This document shows, in pieces, positions 16,301-23,660 of a stretch of 46,709 nt of DNA. Where the stretch lies: positions 1 through 46,709 of the forward strand of contig NZ_SMKL01000047.1 of assembly GCF_004348545.1 (NCBI RefSeq). The letters are read 5' to 3'. Position 1 is the stretch's first letter; each line of letters opens with the position of its first letter. The stretch is from Jiangella ureilytica. Its GTDB lineage: Bacteria > Actinomycetota > Actinomycetes > Jiangellales > Jiangellaceae. Both the position numbers and the translations under genes were made by a program. A model generated the notes under the pieces. The model was given only the letters and a program-made list of their open reading frames with translations. It did no database searches and had not been told where the DNA came from.

Positions 16301-16820
16301 TCATGGGGCCGAACCGGCCCTTGGCGTTGAGCATCTGGCCGATGAGCACGTACAGCCCGTAGAAGAAGATCTGCGGCAGGCAGAACCGGGCGAACATGAC
16401 CATGTTGTCGAAGTACGGCCGCATCTGCGGCTCGAGGTACTTGTCGTCGACGATCAGCTGCATCAGCAGCGGCGCGGCCAGCACCGCCAGCACCGTCGCC
16501 AGCCCCAGCACCGCCACGGACAGGCTGAACAGCCGCTGCGAGAACGCCTGGCCGCCGTCGGCGTCGTTCTTGATGGCGCGGACCAGCACCGGGACCAGGA
16601 CGGAGTTGAGGACGCCGCCGCCGACCAGGATGTAGATCATGTTCGGCAGCACGTTCGGCACGTTGAACACGTCGGCCGTGGCCGCCGTCAGGCCGATGGC
16701 CGCCGCGATGACGGCGGCACGGGCGAAGCCGGTGAGCCGCGAGACCACGGTCCCGGCGGCCATGATGGCGCTGGAGCCCAGCAGCCCGGAGCTGCGAGGC
16801 GGCTCTTGCGTCGCGGTCAC
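13302..16820 (-). CDS. murJ: MurJ/MviN lipid II flippase fused to pseudokinase and discoidin-like domain
   Basis: This 1,172-residue protein has three parts. Residues 1 to about 540 are the 14-TM MurJ flippase, which moves lipid II across the membrane for peptidoglycan synthesis. A cytoplasmic kinase-like domain follows near 640-900, then one TM helix (LLGVMAAMLLLVGATLVG) and an outer F5/8-type (discoidin-like) domain at the C terminus. The kinase is dead: the HRD motif reads HRH (790-792) and DFG reads AGL (809-811). The same fusion exists in M. tuberculosis MviN (Rv3910), where the phosphorylated pseudokinase recruits the FHA protein FhaA. The GTG start at 16820 has AGGAGG 7 bases upstream and overlaps the stop of the DUF6049 gene. 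It is coupled to sigM. Confidence 0.95.
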   Translation of the reverse strand: MTATQEPPRSSGLLGSSAIMAAGTVVSRLTGFARAAVIAAAIGLTAATADVFNVPNVLPNMIYILVGGGVLNSVLVPVLVRAIKNDADGGQAFSQRLFSLSVAVLGLATVLAVLAAPLLMQLIVDDKYLEPQMRPYFDNMVMFARFCLPQIFFYGLYVLIGQMLNAKGRFGPMMWSPILNNVVAIAVFGVFLFAYGTQGFEPFTTTQTLLLGLGSTVGVLAQAVILIPVLRKTGFSLRFRTDWRGQGLGESVRLGLWTVAFVVVNQLAYLVVVKVASGASSVDAGDAGAGYSVYANAMLIMMVPHSIITVSLATALLPRLSDLASDGHLEEVREKLVSALRMCLAIIIPLGALMAALAFPLTAMIFDYGSAGGQTGRLALTLIVLMPGLVAFTVHYLVLRGFYAMQDTKTPFYTQIWVSAVIMIGAVAVAVAAPGDQYVTMALAGGYSLAYLVGATVGAVRLQQRIGTLGGGRLVQHVIRLLIHSAIAAALAWLVWRGWTGLGISDALPSLLARMLELVIGGTVGVVTFVGLAYAFRVDEVRSAVAMVLARLRGGSRPGTAVDPGDLLEDTAEYLIPVETGTLSIFRRPVDPDMTSEFFLDETLPGVPSFFDTHAGGYRDRAGVGGAAAVGLDAGRDGARVVQPLPGTRPGATAEGPFAPRGPVGGQRRTVAGRYRFERLLEDVDGVQSWQAVDDVLRRAVFVQAVALDDPRAPGFATAARVSSTVSDPRFLRILDVGTDEVSYVVREWTPGQSLAALLAGGAFHPEQAAAVGREVAEALSTAHAQGLAHRHLDPTLVFVTADGSVKIAGLETEYALRGAAQTPCAPTDPSHPSPAELDAIGIGCVLYAALTARWPIGTPGGLAPAPLIDGRLASPRQVRPGVPRLLDAVTDRSIGHARRHHATPLVTPLAVATELANGSRNHHRAVVADEAVVAAPPALLDEPGTPPPSSRVEQLRERRKSGRTARLLGVMAAMLLLVGATLVGLQLLLGAIDDAGDDETPSTSAPGTTGTTPAEETPATEPSPVALAGVTDFDPLGNGEENPSDAENIIDGDPETVWDTVNYFDPLEDQKDGVGVYLDLGQVVAVREVRLALIDAGVTFELRVAPEDATQAPGDLDDWTAVDTVQDAEQNVTRTLDEPVSTRYLLVWFTQLPRLDDGNYRGGIAEAEVLG

Positions 16821-19015
16821 CGCGCGGCCTCCTGGGTCGGCCTCGCCTCCGTGGGCAGGTCGGGGAGGACGGTCTGGGGCGGAAGGCCGGACGGGTCGTC
16901 CGGGCCGTCGCCGCGGCGCCGGCCGCGCCCTTGCCGCCGGCTGCGCAGCGTGCGCCTGCCGATGGCGGCCGCGAACAGGGCACCCGCGACACCGACGATG
17001 ATCCAGCCGATGGTGCCGTACTCGGTGGCGTTGACGACGGTGGGCACGGCGGGGCCGATGGGCCGGCCGTCGTCGGTGGTCAGTTGCACCTCGATGGGCA
17101 CCCGGCCGTTGGCCGCGGCCTCGGCGGTGATCTCGACCAGCCGCTGCTCGCCGGGGAGCATCTCCTGGGTGGGCACCTCGGTGATGCGCAGGCGGTCGGG
17201 GTTGTCGGACTGGACCTCGAGACGCACGTTGACGGGGCTGTCGAGCTCGTTGGTGACGGTGAGCGGGAACGAGCCGGCCCGGCTGGAGAGCGTGACCGAC
17301 TCGGGCACGTTGACGCTGACGCGCAGGAACCGCCCGGTGAGCTCCTCGGTGATGGCCCGGGCGTAGGAGACGCTGGTGTCGGGGTTGGCACGCCAGCCCG
17401 TGGACGCCGAGCGCAGGGTGGCCTGGATGAGCGCGGGGGTCACGTCCTCGGGTTCGGCCAGCAGCGTGCTGTACTGCGTGGCGTCGTCGCGCAGCTGGGC
17501 CGTGGCGGCAACGCTGGCTTCTGGCAGGAAGGTCGTGCCCTCGGTGGGGGCCGGCGAAACCTCCGGCGCCTGCTCGGCACCGGCGGCCTCGGCGAGGTCG
17601 ACCGGCTCGATCCACGGCGTCGAGGTCCAGGTGTCGACGATGCTCTGCAGCACACGCTCGTCCGGGCGCCAGCGCACCGGCGGCGCCGCCACCAGCAACT
17701 CGGGCTCGGCGTCGTCGCGGGCGGCGGCCAGCGCGACCATGGCGGTCTCGGCGACCCAGCGCTGCTGGAGGTCGACGGCCCCGCCCGCGGAGTCGTCGGC
17801 GGCATCGGCGTCGGCCACGGCGCTGCTCAGCCCGGTGTCGGCGGCCACGGTGCGCAGGTCGGCGCCGCCCGCGGAGACGTCGCCGAGCGCGCCCGGGCCC
17901 TCGGACTCGAGGGCGTCGCCCGGCACCACGACCGTCCCGGCGCCGGCCTCGCCGAGCGTGGAGAGCACATCCTCGGTGACCGATCCGCCGTCGAGCCAGG
18001 CGATGCCCGGCGTGGCGCGGGACAGCTCCTGGCCGGCGGCGTCGGAAGCGGCCAGGGACTGCCGGGCCAGCTCGGCGGCCAGGGGAGGGTCGTGCTGCTC
18101 GAACGCGCCGAGGTCGGGCAGGGCGTACGGCAGCATCCAGACGTCGCGGTCCTGGGTGGTGAGGTCGAACAGCTCGAGCCACTGGCGCGCGGCGTCGCTA
18201 CCGGCCTGCGGACCGTCGACCGGCCCGGACGGCGACGCGACCCGGTAGCCGTCGGACATCTGCCCGATGGTGTCGAGGAGGTCGGGGTCGACCGCCCAGG
18301 TGACCGGGGCGCCGCCGGTGGCCAGCAGCAGGTCCGACAGCGAGCCGTCGGGCGCCAGCTGCTCGGCCAGCGTGTCGTCGGTGAGCGTGCCGTCGGGCGT
18401 CATGCTGGGCCGGGCGGCGAGCGGCCAGAGCACGCCCACCGGCACGGCCGGCAGGTCCTCGGGGCTGACGTACGGCACGACGGTGCGGGTGGTGACGACG
18501 GTGACGCGGGTGTCGTCGTCCGGGCGCCCGGCCCGGACGTCGACGCCGACCGCGTAGACGCCGGCCTGGTCGAAGGCGAGCAGCTCGGCGGGGATCTCGA
18601 GGCTGTACGTGCGCGTCTCGCCGGGCTCGAGCACGTCGGTGACCTCGGCGAAGGTGTCGGTGAAGCGCCGGCCGGCGCGCACCTCGGGGTCGGCGGCCAC
18701 CTGCCGGACGTCGGAGCGCTGCTCGAGCGGCACCCGGCTGAAGCGCGGCAGCACCTGGACGTCGAGGAGCGGCACCTCGCCGGTGTTGCGCAGGGTGCCG
18801 CTCAGCGTGAGGGTGTCGTCCTGAGGGGTCAGCGCACTGGGGCTGACCCCGGTGAACACGTTCGCGGCGCTCATGCCCTCACTCGGCGCCGGCTCGGTCT
18901 CGGCCGGGAGCGGCCCGGGCGCAGCGGCCGCGACACCGGGTGCCAGCAGCATCGCGGCGGCGACGGCGGCGGGTGCGGTGATCGCGGCGAGTGGGCGGAG
19001 GCCGGGCAGCCTCAT
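16817..19015 (-). CDS. DUF6049 family secreted/membrane protein (Rv3909-like)
   Basis: The 732-residue product has an N-terminal signal peptide (AAAMLLAPGVAAAAPG), a very long extracytoplasmic region, and one C-terminal membrane helix near 685-710 followed by a basic tail. The outer part begins with a beta-sandwich-like domain (LTLSGTLRNTGEVPLLDVQV). A second beta domain comes before the membrane (FPLTVTNELDSPVNVRLEV). Between them is a region resembling polysaccharide-deacetylase-like folds (VTWAVDPDLLDTI). ATG 19015 overlaps the NUDIX stop and its own stop overlaps murJ, so it is tightly coupled to the flippase. The M. tuberculosis neighbour is Rv3909. The function is unknown; a role in envelope assembly with MurJ is inferred from conserved linkage. 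Confidence 0.88.
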   Translation of the reverse strand: MRLPGLRPLAAITAPAAVAAAMLLAPGVAAAAPGPLPAETEPAPSEGMSAANVFTGVSPSALTPQDDTLTLSGTLRNTGEVPLLDVQVLPRFSRVPLEQRSDVRQVAADPEVRAGRRFTDTFAEVTDVLEPGETRTYSLEIPAELLAFDQAGVYAVGVDVRAGRPDDDTRVTVVTTRTVVPYVSPEDLPAVPVGVLWPLAARPSMTPDGTLTDDTLAEQLAPDGSLSDLLLATGGAPVTWAVDPDLLDTIGQMSDGYRVASPSGPVDGPQAGSDAARQWLELFDLTTQDRDVWMLPYALPDLGAFEQHDPPLAAELARQSLAASDAAGQELSRATPGIAWLDGGSVTEDVLSTLGEAGAGTVVVPGDALESEGPGALGDVSAGGADLRTVAADTGLSSAVADADAADDSAGGAVDLQQRWVAETAMVALAAARDDAEPELLVAAPPVRWRPDERVLQSIVDTWTSTPWIEPVDLAEAAGAEQAPEVSPAPTEGTTFLPEASVAATAQLRDDATQYSTLLAEPEDVTPALIQATLRSASTGWRANPDTSVSYARAITEELTGRFLRVSVNVPESVTLSSRAGSFPLTVTNELDSPVNVRLEVQSDNPDRLRITEVPTQEMLPGEQRLVEITAEAAANGRVPIEVQLTTDDGRPIGPAVPTVVNATEYGTIGWIIVGVAGALFAAAIGRRTLRSRRQGRGRRRGDGPDDPSGLPPQTVLPDLPTEARPTQEAAR

Positions 19016-19602
19016 GGCACGTCCTTCGGGGCGGCGCGGCCGGAGTGGGGGACGGCGCTCGCGGACTCCTCGCCGGGGCCGGGCACGGACGGCAGCAGCT
19101 CGCGCAGCCGCCGGGCCAGCCGGCGCTCGGACGCATAGCGCATGCGGCCCGCCAGTTCGTCCAGTGGCACCCACGCCACTTCGCTCACCTCCACGTCGTC
19201 GGTGCTCAGACTCCCACCGGTGGCCTCGAGGAGAAAGTGGTGCACCGTCTTGTGGATCCTCCGATTGTCCGCCACGAACCAGTAGTCGATGTCGCCCACC
19301 GGGGTGACGACCCTCGACTGCAGACCAGTTTCCTCCGATACCTCTCGCACCGCAGCTTCCTCGGGCGTTTCACCTGCCTCGACGTGTCCTTTGGGCAGCA
19401 CCCACTCGAGCCGCCCGCGCCGGTCGATGCGGCCGATGAGGGCGACGCTCGACGGATGTTCGTACCGGTCGACCACGAGCCCGCCCGCTGAGGTCTCTCG
19501 GACGGTGCGCAGCCGCGGCCGGCTCGCCTTGCGCCGTCGCCTCGCCCCCCGACGTCGCCGATGATGCGGACCGTCGGCTGGCGAGGACGGCGAGCCGGGC
19601 AT
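19012..19602 (-). CDS. NUDIX hydrolase (MutT4/Rv3908-like)
   Basis: From ATG 19602 this encodes 196 residues. The Nudix box spans residues 72-94, with the catalytic core REVSEE and flanking glycines intact, so it should bind divalent metal and cleave nucleoside-diphosphate-linked substrates. The first 30 residues are a basic, disordered extension (HHRRRRGARRRRK). The in-frame GTG at 19632 has no ribosome site; ATG 19602 sits 6 bases after a TACTCT -10 box and is probably leaderless. The gene overlaps the DUF6049 gene by 4 bases. In M. tuberculosis the same position holds Rv3908 (mutT4). The substrate cannot be told from the sequence. Confidence 0.9.
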   Translation of the reverse strand: MPGSPSSPADGPHHRRRRGARRRRKASRPRLRTVRETSAGGLVVDRYEHPSSVALIGRIDRRGRLEWVLPKGHVEAGETPEEAAVREVSEETGLQSRVVTPVGDIDYWFVADNRRIHKTVHHFLLEATGGSLSTDDVEVSEVAWVPLDELAGRMRYASERRLARRLRELLPSVPGPGEESASAVPHSGRAAPKDVP

Positions 19603-19608
19603 ACGTCC

Positions 19609-19614
19609 AGAGTA
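19609..19614 (-). promoter_or_regulatory. -10 box of leaderless NUDIX-to-sigM transcript
   Basis: TACTCT on the minus strand lies 6 bases before ATG 19602, the spacing expected if transcription starts at or next to the start codon. It would drive the coupled NUDIX-DUF6049-murJ-sigM-rsmA series. Confidence 0.45.
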
Positions 19615-19699
19615 GCCGGGATGTGGCCGCACGCTGCGCAGGTGCGGATACGCTGGTCGCCGACCGCGTAGGTCTGACGCCGGTCACACAGATATGTGG

Positions 19700-19730
19700 T
19701 TGGGAAGCGCGGCCCTTCGACCCGTAGGCT
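19700..19730 (+). promoter_or_regulatory. pcnA: Promoter for leaderless pcnA mRNA
   Basis: TTGGGA (19700-19705), 19 bases, then TAGGCT (19725-19730) precede GTG 19739 by 8 bases. The same TAGGCT-N8-start arrangement occurs at two other genes in this window, which is why GTG 19739 is preferred as the pcnA start. Confidence 0.55.
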
Positions 19731-19738
19731 GGTCCGTC

Positions 19739-21205
19739 GTGATCGGAACGAAGGAAGCGGCGACCCACGTGCTCTCGAAGGCCCAGCGGCAGGCGGTGCG
19801 GCAGCTCCTGCGCATCGCCCCCGTGGCCGACGAGCTCGGGGCCCGGTTCCAGGCCGCCGGGCACGAGCTGGCACTCGTCGGCGGCTCCGTCCGCGACGCC
19901 CTGCTCGACCGGCTGGGCCAGGACCTCGACTTCACCACGTCCGCCCGTCCCGAGGAGACGAAGCGGCTGCTGGCGGGTTGGACCGACAACCTCTGGGACG
20001 TCGGTCAGAGGTTCGGCACCATCGGCGGTACCAAGGACGGCTTCCTGATCGAGGTCACCACGTACCGCGCCGACAGCTATGACGCGTCCAGCCGCAAGCC
20101 TGCGGTCGCCTACGGCGCCTCCATCACCGACGACCTCGTGCGCCGCGACTTCACGGTCAACGCCATGGCGGTGCTGCTGCCCGGCCGAGAGTTCGTCGAT
20201 CCGCACGGCGGGCTGGCCGACCTCGGCCGCAAGCTCATCCGCACGCCGGGCACGCCCGAGCAGTCGTTCTCCGACGACCCCCTGCGCATGATGCGGGCCG
20301 CCCGGTTCGCCTCGCAGCTCGGCTTCGAGGTGGCGCCCGAGGTGGTCGCCGCCATGACCGACATGGCCGGGCGCATCGAGATCGTGTCGGCCGAGCGGGT
20401 CCGCGACGAGCTGACGAAGCTGCTCCTCTCGCCCACGCCGCGCACCGGGCTGACCCTGCTGGTCGACACCGGCATCGCCGAGCACGTGCTGCCCGAGCTG
20501 CCCGCGCTGCGCCTCGAGATCGACGAGCACCACCGGCACAAGGACGTCTACGAGCACTCGCTGACGGTGCTCGAGCAGGCCATCGAGCTGGAGCGGCGGC
20601 TGCCCGGCGGCGGCCCCGACCTCGTCACCCGGCTGGCCGCGTTGCTGCACGACATCGGCAAGCCCCGCACGCGCAAGTTCGAGCCCGGCGGCGGCGTGAG
20701 CTTCCACCACCACGACGTCGTCGGCGCGAAGATGGCGCGCAAGCGGCTCACGGCGCTGCGCTACCCGACCGCCGTCATCGACGACGTCGCCGCCCTCATC
20801 CAGCTGCACCTGCGCTTCCACGGCTACCGCGGCGGCGAGTGGACCGACTCCGCGGTGCGCCGCTACGTCCGCGACGCCGGCGCCGAGCTGGAGCGGCTGC
20901 ACGTCCTGACCCGCGCCGACTCCACGACCCGCAACCGGCGCAAGGCACTGGCCTTGCAGCAGTCGTACGACAGCCTCGAGGAGCGCATCGCCCGCCTGGC
21001 CGAGGAGGAGGAACTGGCCGCCATCCGGCCCGACCTCGACGGCAACCAGATCATGCAGATCCTGGGCATCCGCCCGGGGCCGCTAGTCGGCCGGGCGTAC
21101 AACCACCTGCTCGAGATCAGGCTCGACCGCGGCGTGCTCTCCGAGGACGACGCTCGCGCGGAGCTGCTGCGGTGGTGGTCCGAGCAGCCCGAGAGCTCCT
21201 CGTGA
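19739..21205 (+). CDS. pcnA: CCA tRNA nucleotidyltransferase (PcnA)
   Basis: This 488-residue class II nucleotidyltransferase adds or repairs the 3' CCA end of tRNAs. The catalytic head has LVGGSVRDALL and the metal-binding DLDF pair (Asp62, Asp64). RRDFTVNAMA and DDPLRMMRAARFA are the usual nucleotide and template motifs. An HD domain follows (LLHDIGKPRTRK), as in actinobacterial PcnA. GTG 19739 is chosen because a TAGGCT -10 box lies 8 bases upstream. GTG 19769, with AAGGAAG 11 bases upstream, is the alternative, and ATG 19694 lies upstream of the promoter. The gene is divergent from the NUDIX gene, as in mycobacteria and Streptomyces. It overlaps the DUF3054 gene by 4 bases. Confidence 0.95.
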   Translation: MIGTKEAATHVLSKAQRQAVRQLLRIAPVADELGARFQAAGHELALVGGSVRDALLDRLGQDLDFTTSARPEETKRLLAGWTDNLWDVGQRFGTIGGTKDGFLIEVTTYRADSYDASSRKPAVAYGASITDDLVRRDFTVNAMAVLLPGREFVDPHGGLADLGRKLIRTPGTPEQSFSDDPLRMMRAARFASQLGFEVAPEVVAAMTDMAGRIEIVSAERVRDELTKLLLSPTPRTGLTLLVDTGIAEHVLPELPALRLEIDEHHRHKDVYEHSLTVLEQAIELERRLPGGGPDLVTRLAALLHDIGKPRTRKFEPGGGVSFHHHDVVGAKMARKRLTALRYPTAVIDDVAALIQLHLRFHGYRGGEWTDSAVRRYVRDAGAELERLHVLTRADSTTRNRRKALALQQSYDSLEERIARLAEEEELAAIRPDLDGNQIMQILGIRPGPLVGRAYNHLLEIRLDRGVLSEDDARAELLRWWSEQPESSS

Positions 21206-21567
21206 GAGCCCGGCCCGCGCTGCTCCTCGACGTCGCGCTCGTGCTGTTGTTCGTGCTGATCGGCCGGCGCACGCACGACGACCCGCTGTCGCTGGTGGGG
21301 TTGGCGCGCACCGCGTGGCCGTTCGCGGCCGGGGTGGCCGCCGGGTGGGTGGTGGCGGTGCTGCGGCGCCGGCCACCGGCGGCGCTGGTCACCGGCGTGA
21401 CGGTGTGGGTGGCGACGGTCGCCGTGGGGATGCTGCTGCGCGCGGCCTCCGGGCAGGGGACGGCGGTGTCCTTCGTCGTGGTCGCGACCGTGGTACTCGG
21501 CGCGTTCCTGGTCGGCTGGCGCGGCTTGGCCGCTCGCCTCCCCGCCGACCCCGCACAGCCCCGTTGA
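21202..21567 (+). CDS. DUF3054-type four-TM membrane protein
   Basis: GTG 21202 overlaps the pcnA stop (GTGA), so it is translationally coupled. The 121-residue product has four membrane segments with short loops: LLLDVALVLLFVLIGRR, then PFAAGVAAGWVVAVLRR, ALVTGVTVWVATVAVGM and FVVVATVVLGAFLVGW. A conserved R-T-H-D stretch follows the first segment. This length and layout match the DUF3054 family of unknown function. The last codons and the TGA stop lie inside the palindromic repeat at 21560-21636, so the original C terminus may have been altered by that element. Confidence 0.85.
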   Translation: MRARPALLLDVALVLLFVLIGRRTHDDPLSLVGLARTAWPFAAGVAAGWVVAVLRRRPPAALVTGVTVWVATVAVGMLLRAASGQGTAVSFVVVATVVLGAFLVGWRGLAARLPADPAQPR

Positions 21568-21636
21568 TCTTGGAGTTGTTCGCCCATCTGCCGGATATTT
21601 CACCCACGATTGCCGAAGAACTCCAAGATCAACGGG
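21560..21636. repeat. 77-bp palindromic intergenic element
   Basis: A 22-base arm, CCCGTTGATCTTGGAGTTGT and two more bases (21560-21581), pairs with 21615-21636 with a single mismatch around a 33-base AT-richer loop. The core TTGATCTTGGAGTT resembles dispersed palindromes I recall from other actinobacterial genomes (memory only). It lies between convergent genes and could end transcription in both directions. It contains the DUF3054 stop codon. Confidence 0.85.
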
Positions 21637-21676
21637 AGTCGGGCGCGGGCCGGGCCGGCGCGGCCCGCCTGAGCCG

Positions 21677-22714
21677 TCAGGGCAGCGTCGCCAGCAGGTC
21701 GTCCTCCGCCGCGTAGTCGTCCATGGCCTCGCCGTAGTACTGCGCCAGCAGGGGAAAGGCCTCACGCCAGGGCTGGTGGGCGAGTCGCTCGCGCAGCCAG
21801 GCCGACGTGTCGACGACGGCATCGGCGTAGCTCGTGACCGGGGTGTAGCCCAGCTCGGCCGCGGCCGCCGTCGTGTCGACCAGGAACGGCCGCGGCACCG
21901 ACCACGGCGTGCGGCCCACCTTCGACTCCGGCACGGTGCCGCCCAGCGGCACCAGCTCCGGGTCGTGCCCGACGGTGGCGCAGACGGCCCGGACGATCTC
22001 GGCGACGGACGGCGGCTCCGGGTCGCCGGCGTTGAGGACGCGGCTGCCGGGCCGGGTGGCCGCGAGGCGGACCAGCTCGGCGAGATTGGGTGCACTGGTG
22101 GTGTGGAACCGGCTCTCGCCGCGGTACGCCAGCGGGATGCGCGGGCGGCCGGCCACCGCCCGCAGCAGCGGCCACACCTCGCGGGGGCTGCTGCTGCCCG
22201 GCCCGTGGATCGCGCACGGCCGCAGGACCGTGACCGGCAGCCGGCCGTCGTCGAGCAGGGTGGACTCGAGCAGCACCTTCCTCGTCGAGTAGGTGGCCGG
22301 ACCGGGCGCGACGGTGGCCTGCGTCTCCGGCACGGGCCCGGCGAAGCGCGGGAAGTCGTCCGGCCCGGTCGCCTCGTCGAGGGTGCGGCCGTCGTCGTCG
22401 GCGTACACCGAGGCGCTGGACACGACGACCAGCGAGCCGACGTCGCCGGCCAGGCCGAGCAGCAGCCGCGCGTCGGCGTCGTCGTAGGCGACGGTGTCGA
22501 CCAGCACGTCGGCGCCGCCGGACTCCGCCACCACGGTGGCCAGGTCGGCGCGGTCGGCCCGCCGCTCGACGACGCCGCGCCCGGCCCAGCCGGACGGCGG
22601 CGGTGTGCTGCCGCGCTGCACGGCGGTGACGGTCCAGCCGTCGTCGAGCAGGGACTCCACGGTGGCGCGGCCGATCTGGCCGGTGCCGCCGACGACGATC
22701 GCGTGACCGCTCAT
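21677..22714 (-). CDS. NAD(P)-dependent epimerase/reductase (extended SDR)
   Basis: The 345-residue protein has an N-terminal Rossmann fold with GGTGQIG (residues 9-15). The catalytic YxxxK is present as YSTRK, with a preceding serine strand (LVVVSSASVYADD). The C-terminal half has the substrate-domain pattern of nucleotide-sugar epimerases and related reductases (SRVLNAGDPEPPSVAEIV, ELGYTPVTSY). It should act on an NAD(P)-linked substrate in the cytoplasm; the substrate is not predictable. ATG 22714 lies 8 bases after a TAGCGT -10 box, so the mRNA is probably leaderless. It stands alone, convergent with the pcnA-DUF3054 pair. A sugar-epimerase or isoflavone-reductase-like role are both possible. 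Confidence 0.85.
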   Translation of the reverse strand: MSGHAIVVGGTGQIGRATVESLLDDGWTVTAVQRGSTPPPSGWAGRGVVERRADRADLATVVAESGGADVLVDTVAYDDADARLLLGLAGDVGSLVVVSSASVYADDDGRTLDEATGPDDFPRFAGPVPETQATVAPGPATYSTRKVLLESTLLDDGRLPVTVLRPCAIHGPGSSSPREVWPLLRAVAGRPRIPLAYRGESRFHTTSAPNLAELVRLAATRPGSRVLNAGDPEPPSVAEIVRAVCATVGHDPELVPLGGTVPESKVGRTPWSVPRPFLVDTTAAAAELGYTPVTSYADAVVDTSAWLRERLAHQPWREAFPLLAQYYGEAMDDYAAEDDLLATLP

Positions 22715-22722
22715 GGCGCCCG

Positions 22723-22728
22723 ACGCTA
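22723..22728 (-). promoter_or_regulatory. -10 box, leaderless SDR gene
   Basis: TAGCGT on the minus strand is separated by 8 bases from ATG 22714, the same geometry as pcnA. No ribosome-binding site is present, which supports leaderless translation. Confidence 0.45.
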
Positions 22729-22775
22729 GCCAGCCGGCCGGGCGCCCGTCACGGTTCCTTCGCTGACGGCAGAGG

Positions 22776-23618
22776 TCACTCGGCCGGCCGCAGGGCGGCG
22801 CTCACCCGGACGACGCCGGGCCCGTACTGCTGGTCCAGCTGTTCCTGCAGGCCATCGTCGACGAACACGTCGAGGAGGACCACGTTGGCGGTGGCTTCGG
22901 GGCCGACGCTCGTCAGATGCGGGACGGAGCCGACCAGTTCCTCCTGGATCGCGGTCAGTTCCCGCATGCTGCGTTCTGCCGCGCTGACGCACAGCGGGCC
23001 GCCCCACATGCTGCGCAGCTCGGCCTCGTGCCGCTCGAGGTCGCCGGTGAACCGGACGTTGAGGACGGCGGGTTCGACGGAGGTGTCGATCCAGGTGCCG
23101 GCCCAGTCGGCCTGCGCTCCCGTGTAGGCGCCGATCGACGCCTGGCCGGCGTCGGTGGCCGTGGCGGGATCGACCACGGCCCAGCCGCCCGGCGGTGGCT
23201 CACACGGAGTCGTGAAGTCGGGCAGTGCGTCGTCGGGGACCATGGGCGAGGTGGCGGCACCGGCCAGCGGCGGCTCGGTGAGGGTCAGCGTGGTGCCGTC
23301 CCAGGTGCCGGTGACGGAGTAGAACCCCCAGGTGACACCGTCGACCGTCTCGGCGTCGGGCGCCTCGTCCCAGTTCCAGCCGGCGACATCGGGACCGCCA
23401 CACTGCGGCGGCAGCGATGACGCCACGGCGGTGCACAGCTGCGGGCCGTGCTCGGCGTTCTCGAGGACGGTGAAGATCCCGGTGTAGAGCCGACCGGAGT
23501 CGTCTGACGACGGCGCGTCCGACGGCGAGGCGCTGACCGGCGCCTCCTCGTCGCCGCAAGCGGCGAGCAGCAGGGCCGCGACCGGCGCGGCGACGACGAT
23601 CCACCCGAAGTGACGCAT
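22776..23618 (-). CDS. Lipoprotein with one copy of a four-Cys repeat domain
   Basis: The 280-residue product has a lipoprotein signal peptide with lipobox LLAAC, so it should be anchored to the outer face of the membrane after cleavage before the Cys. The mature part is a single domain of about 240 residues. Its landmarks are YTGIFTVLENAEHGPQLC, PPQCGG, WNWDEAP, a beta strand TGTWDGTTLTL, TTPCEPPPGGW, RFTGDLERHEAELR, WGGPLCV and a C-terminal VDDGLQEQLD with YGPGVVRV. Four cysteines outside the lipobox are shared with both domains of the next lipoprotein, suggesting two disulfides. No known family is recognised. The gene lies 42 bases downstream of its paralogue on the same strand. Confidence 0.82.
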   Translation of the reverse strand: MRHFGWIVVAAPVAALLLAACGDEEAPVSASPSDAPSSDDSGRLYTGIFTVLENAEHGPQLCTAVASSLPPQCGGPDVAGWNWDEAPDAETVDGVTWGFYSVTGTWDGTTLTLTEPPLAGAATSPMVPDDALPDFTTPCEPPPGGWAVVDPATATDAGQASIGAYTGAQADWAGTWIDTSVEPAVLNVRFTGDLERHEAELRSMWGGPLCVSAAERSMRELTAIQEELVGSVPHLTSVGPEATANVVLLDVFVDDGLQEQLDQQYGPGVVRVSAALRPAE

Positions 23619-23660
23619 GCCACTTGGACGTCGGCCGAGGCCGGCGCGTTCCGGCCGGCA

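Noticed and set aside
14049-17366. 1105-residue plus-strand frame over murJ
   Set aside because: It is antisense to the well-identified MurJ and has no plausible domain.
13302-18182. Single 1626-residue protein joining DUF6049 region and MurJ
   Set aside because: The upstream part is a shifted frame of the DUF6049 gene; MurJ starts at GTG 16820 with AGGAGG and a 4-base overlap.
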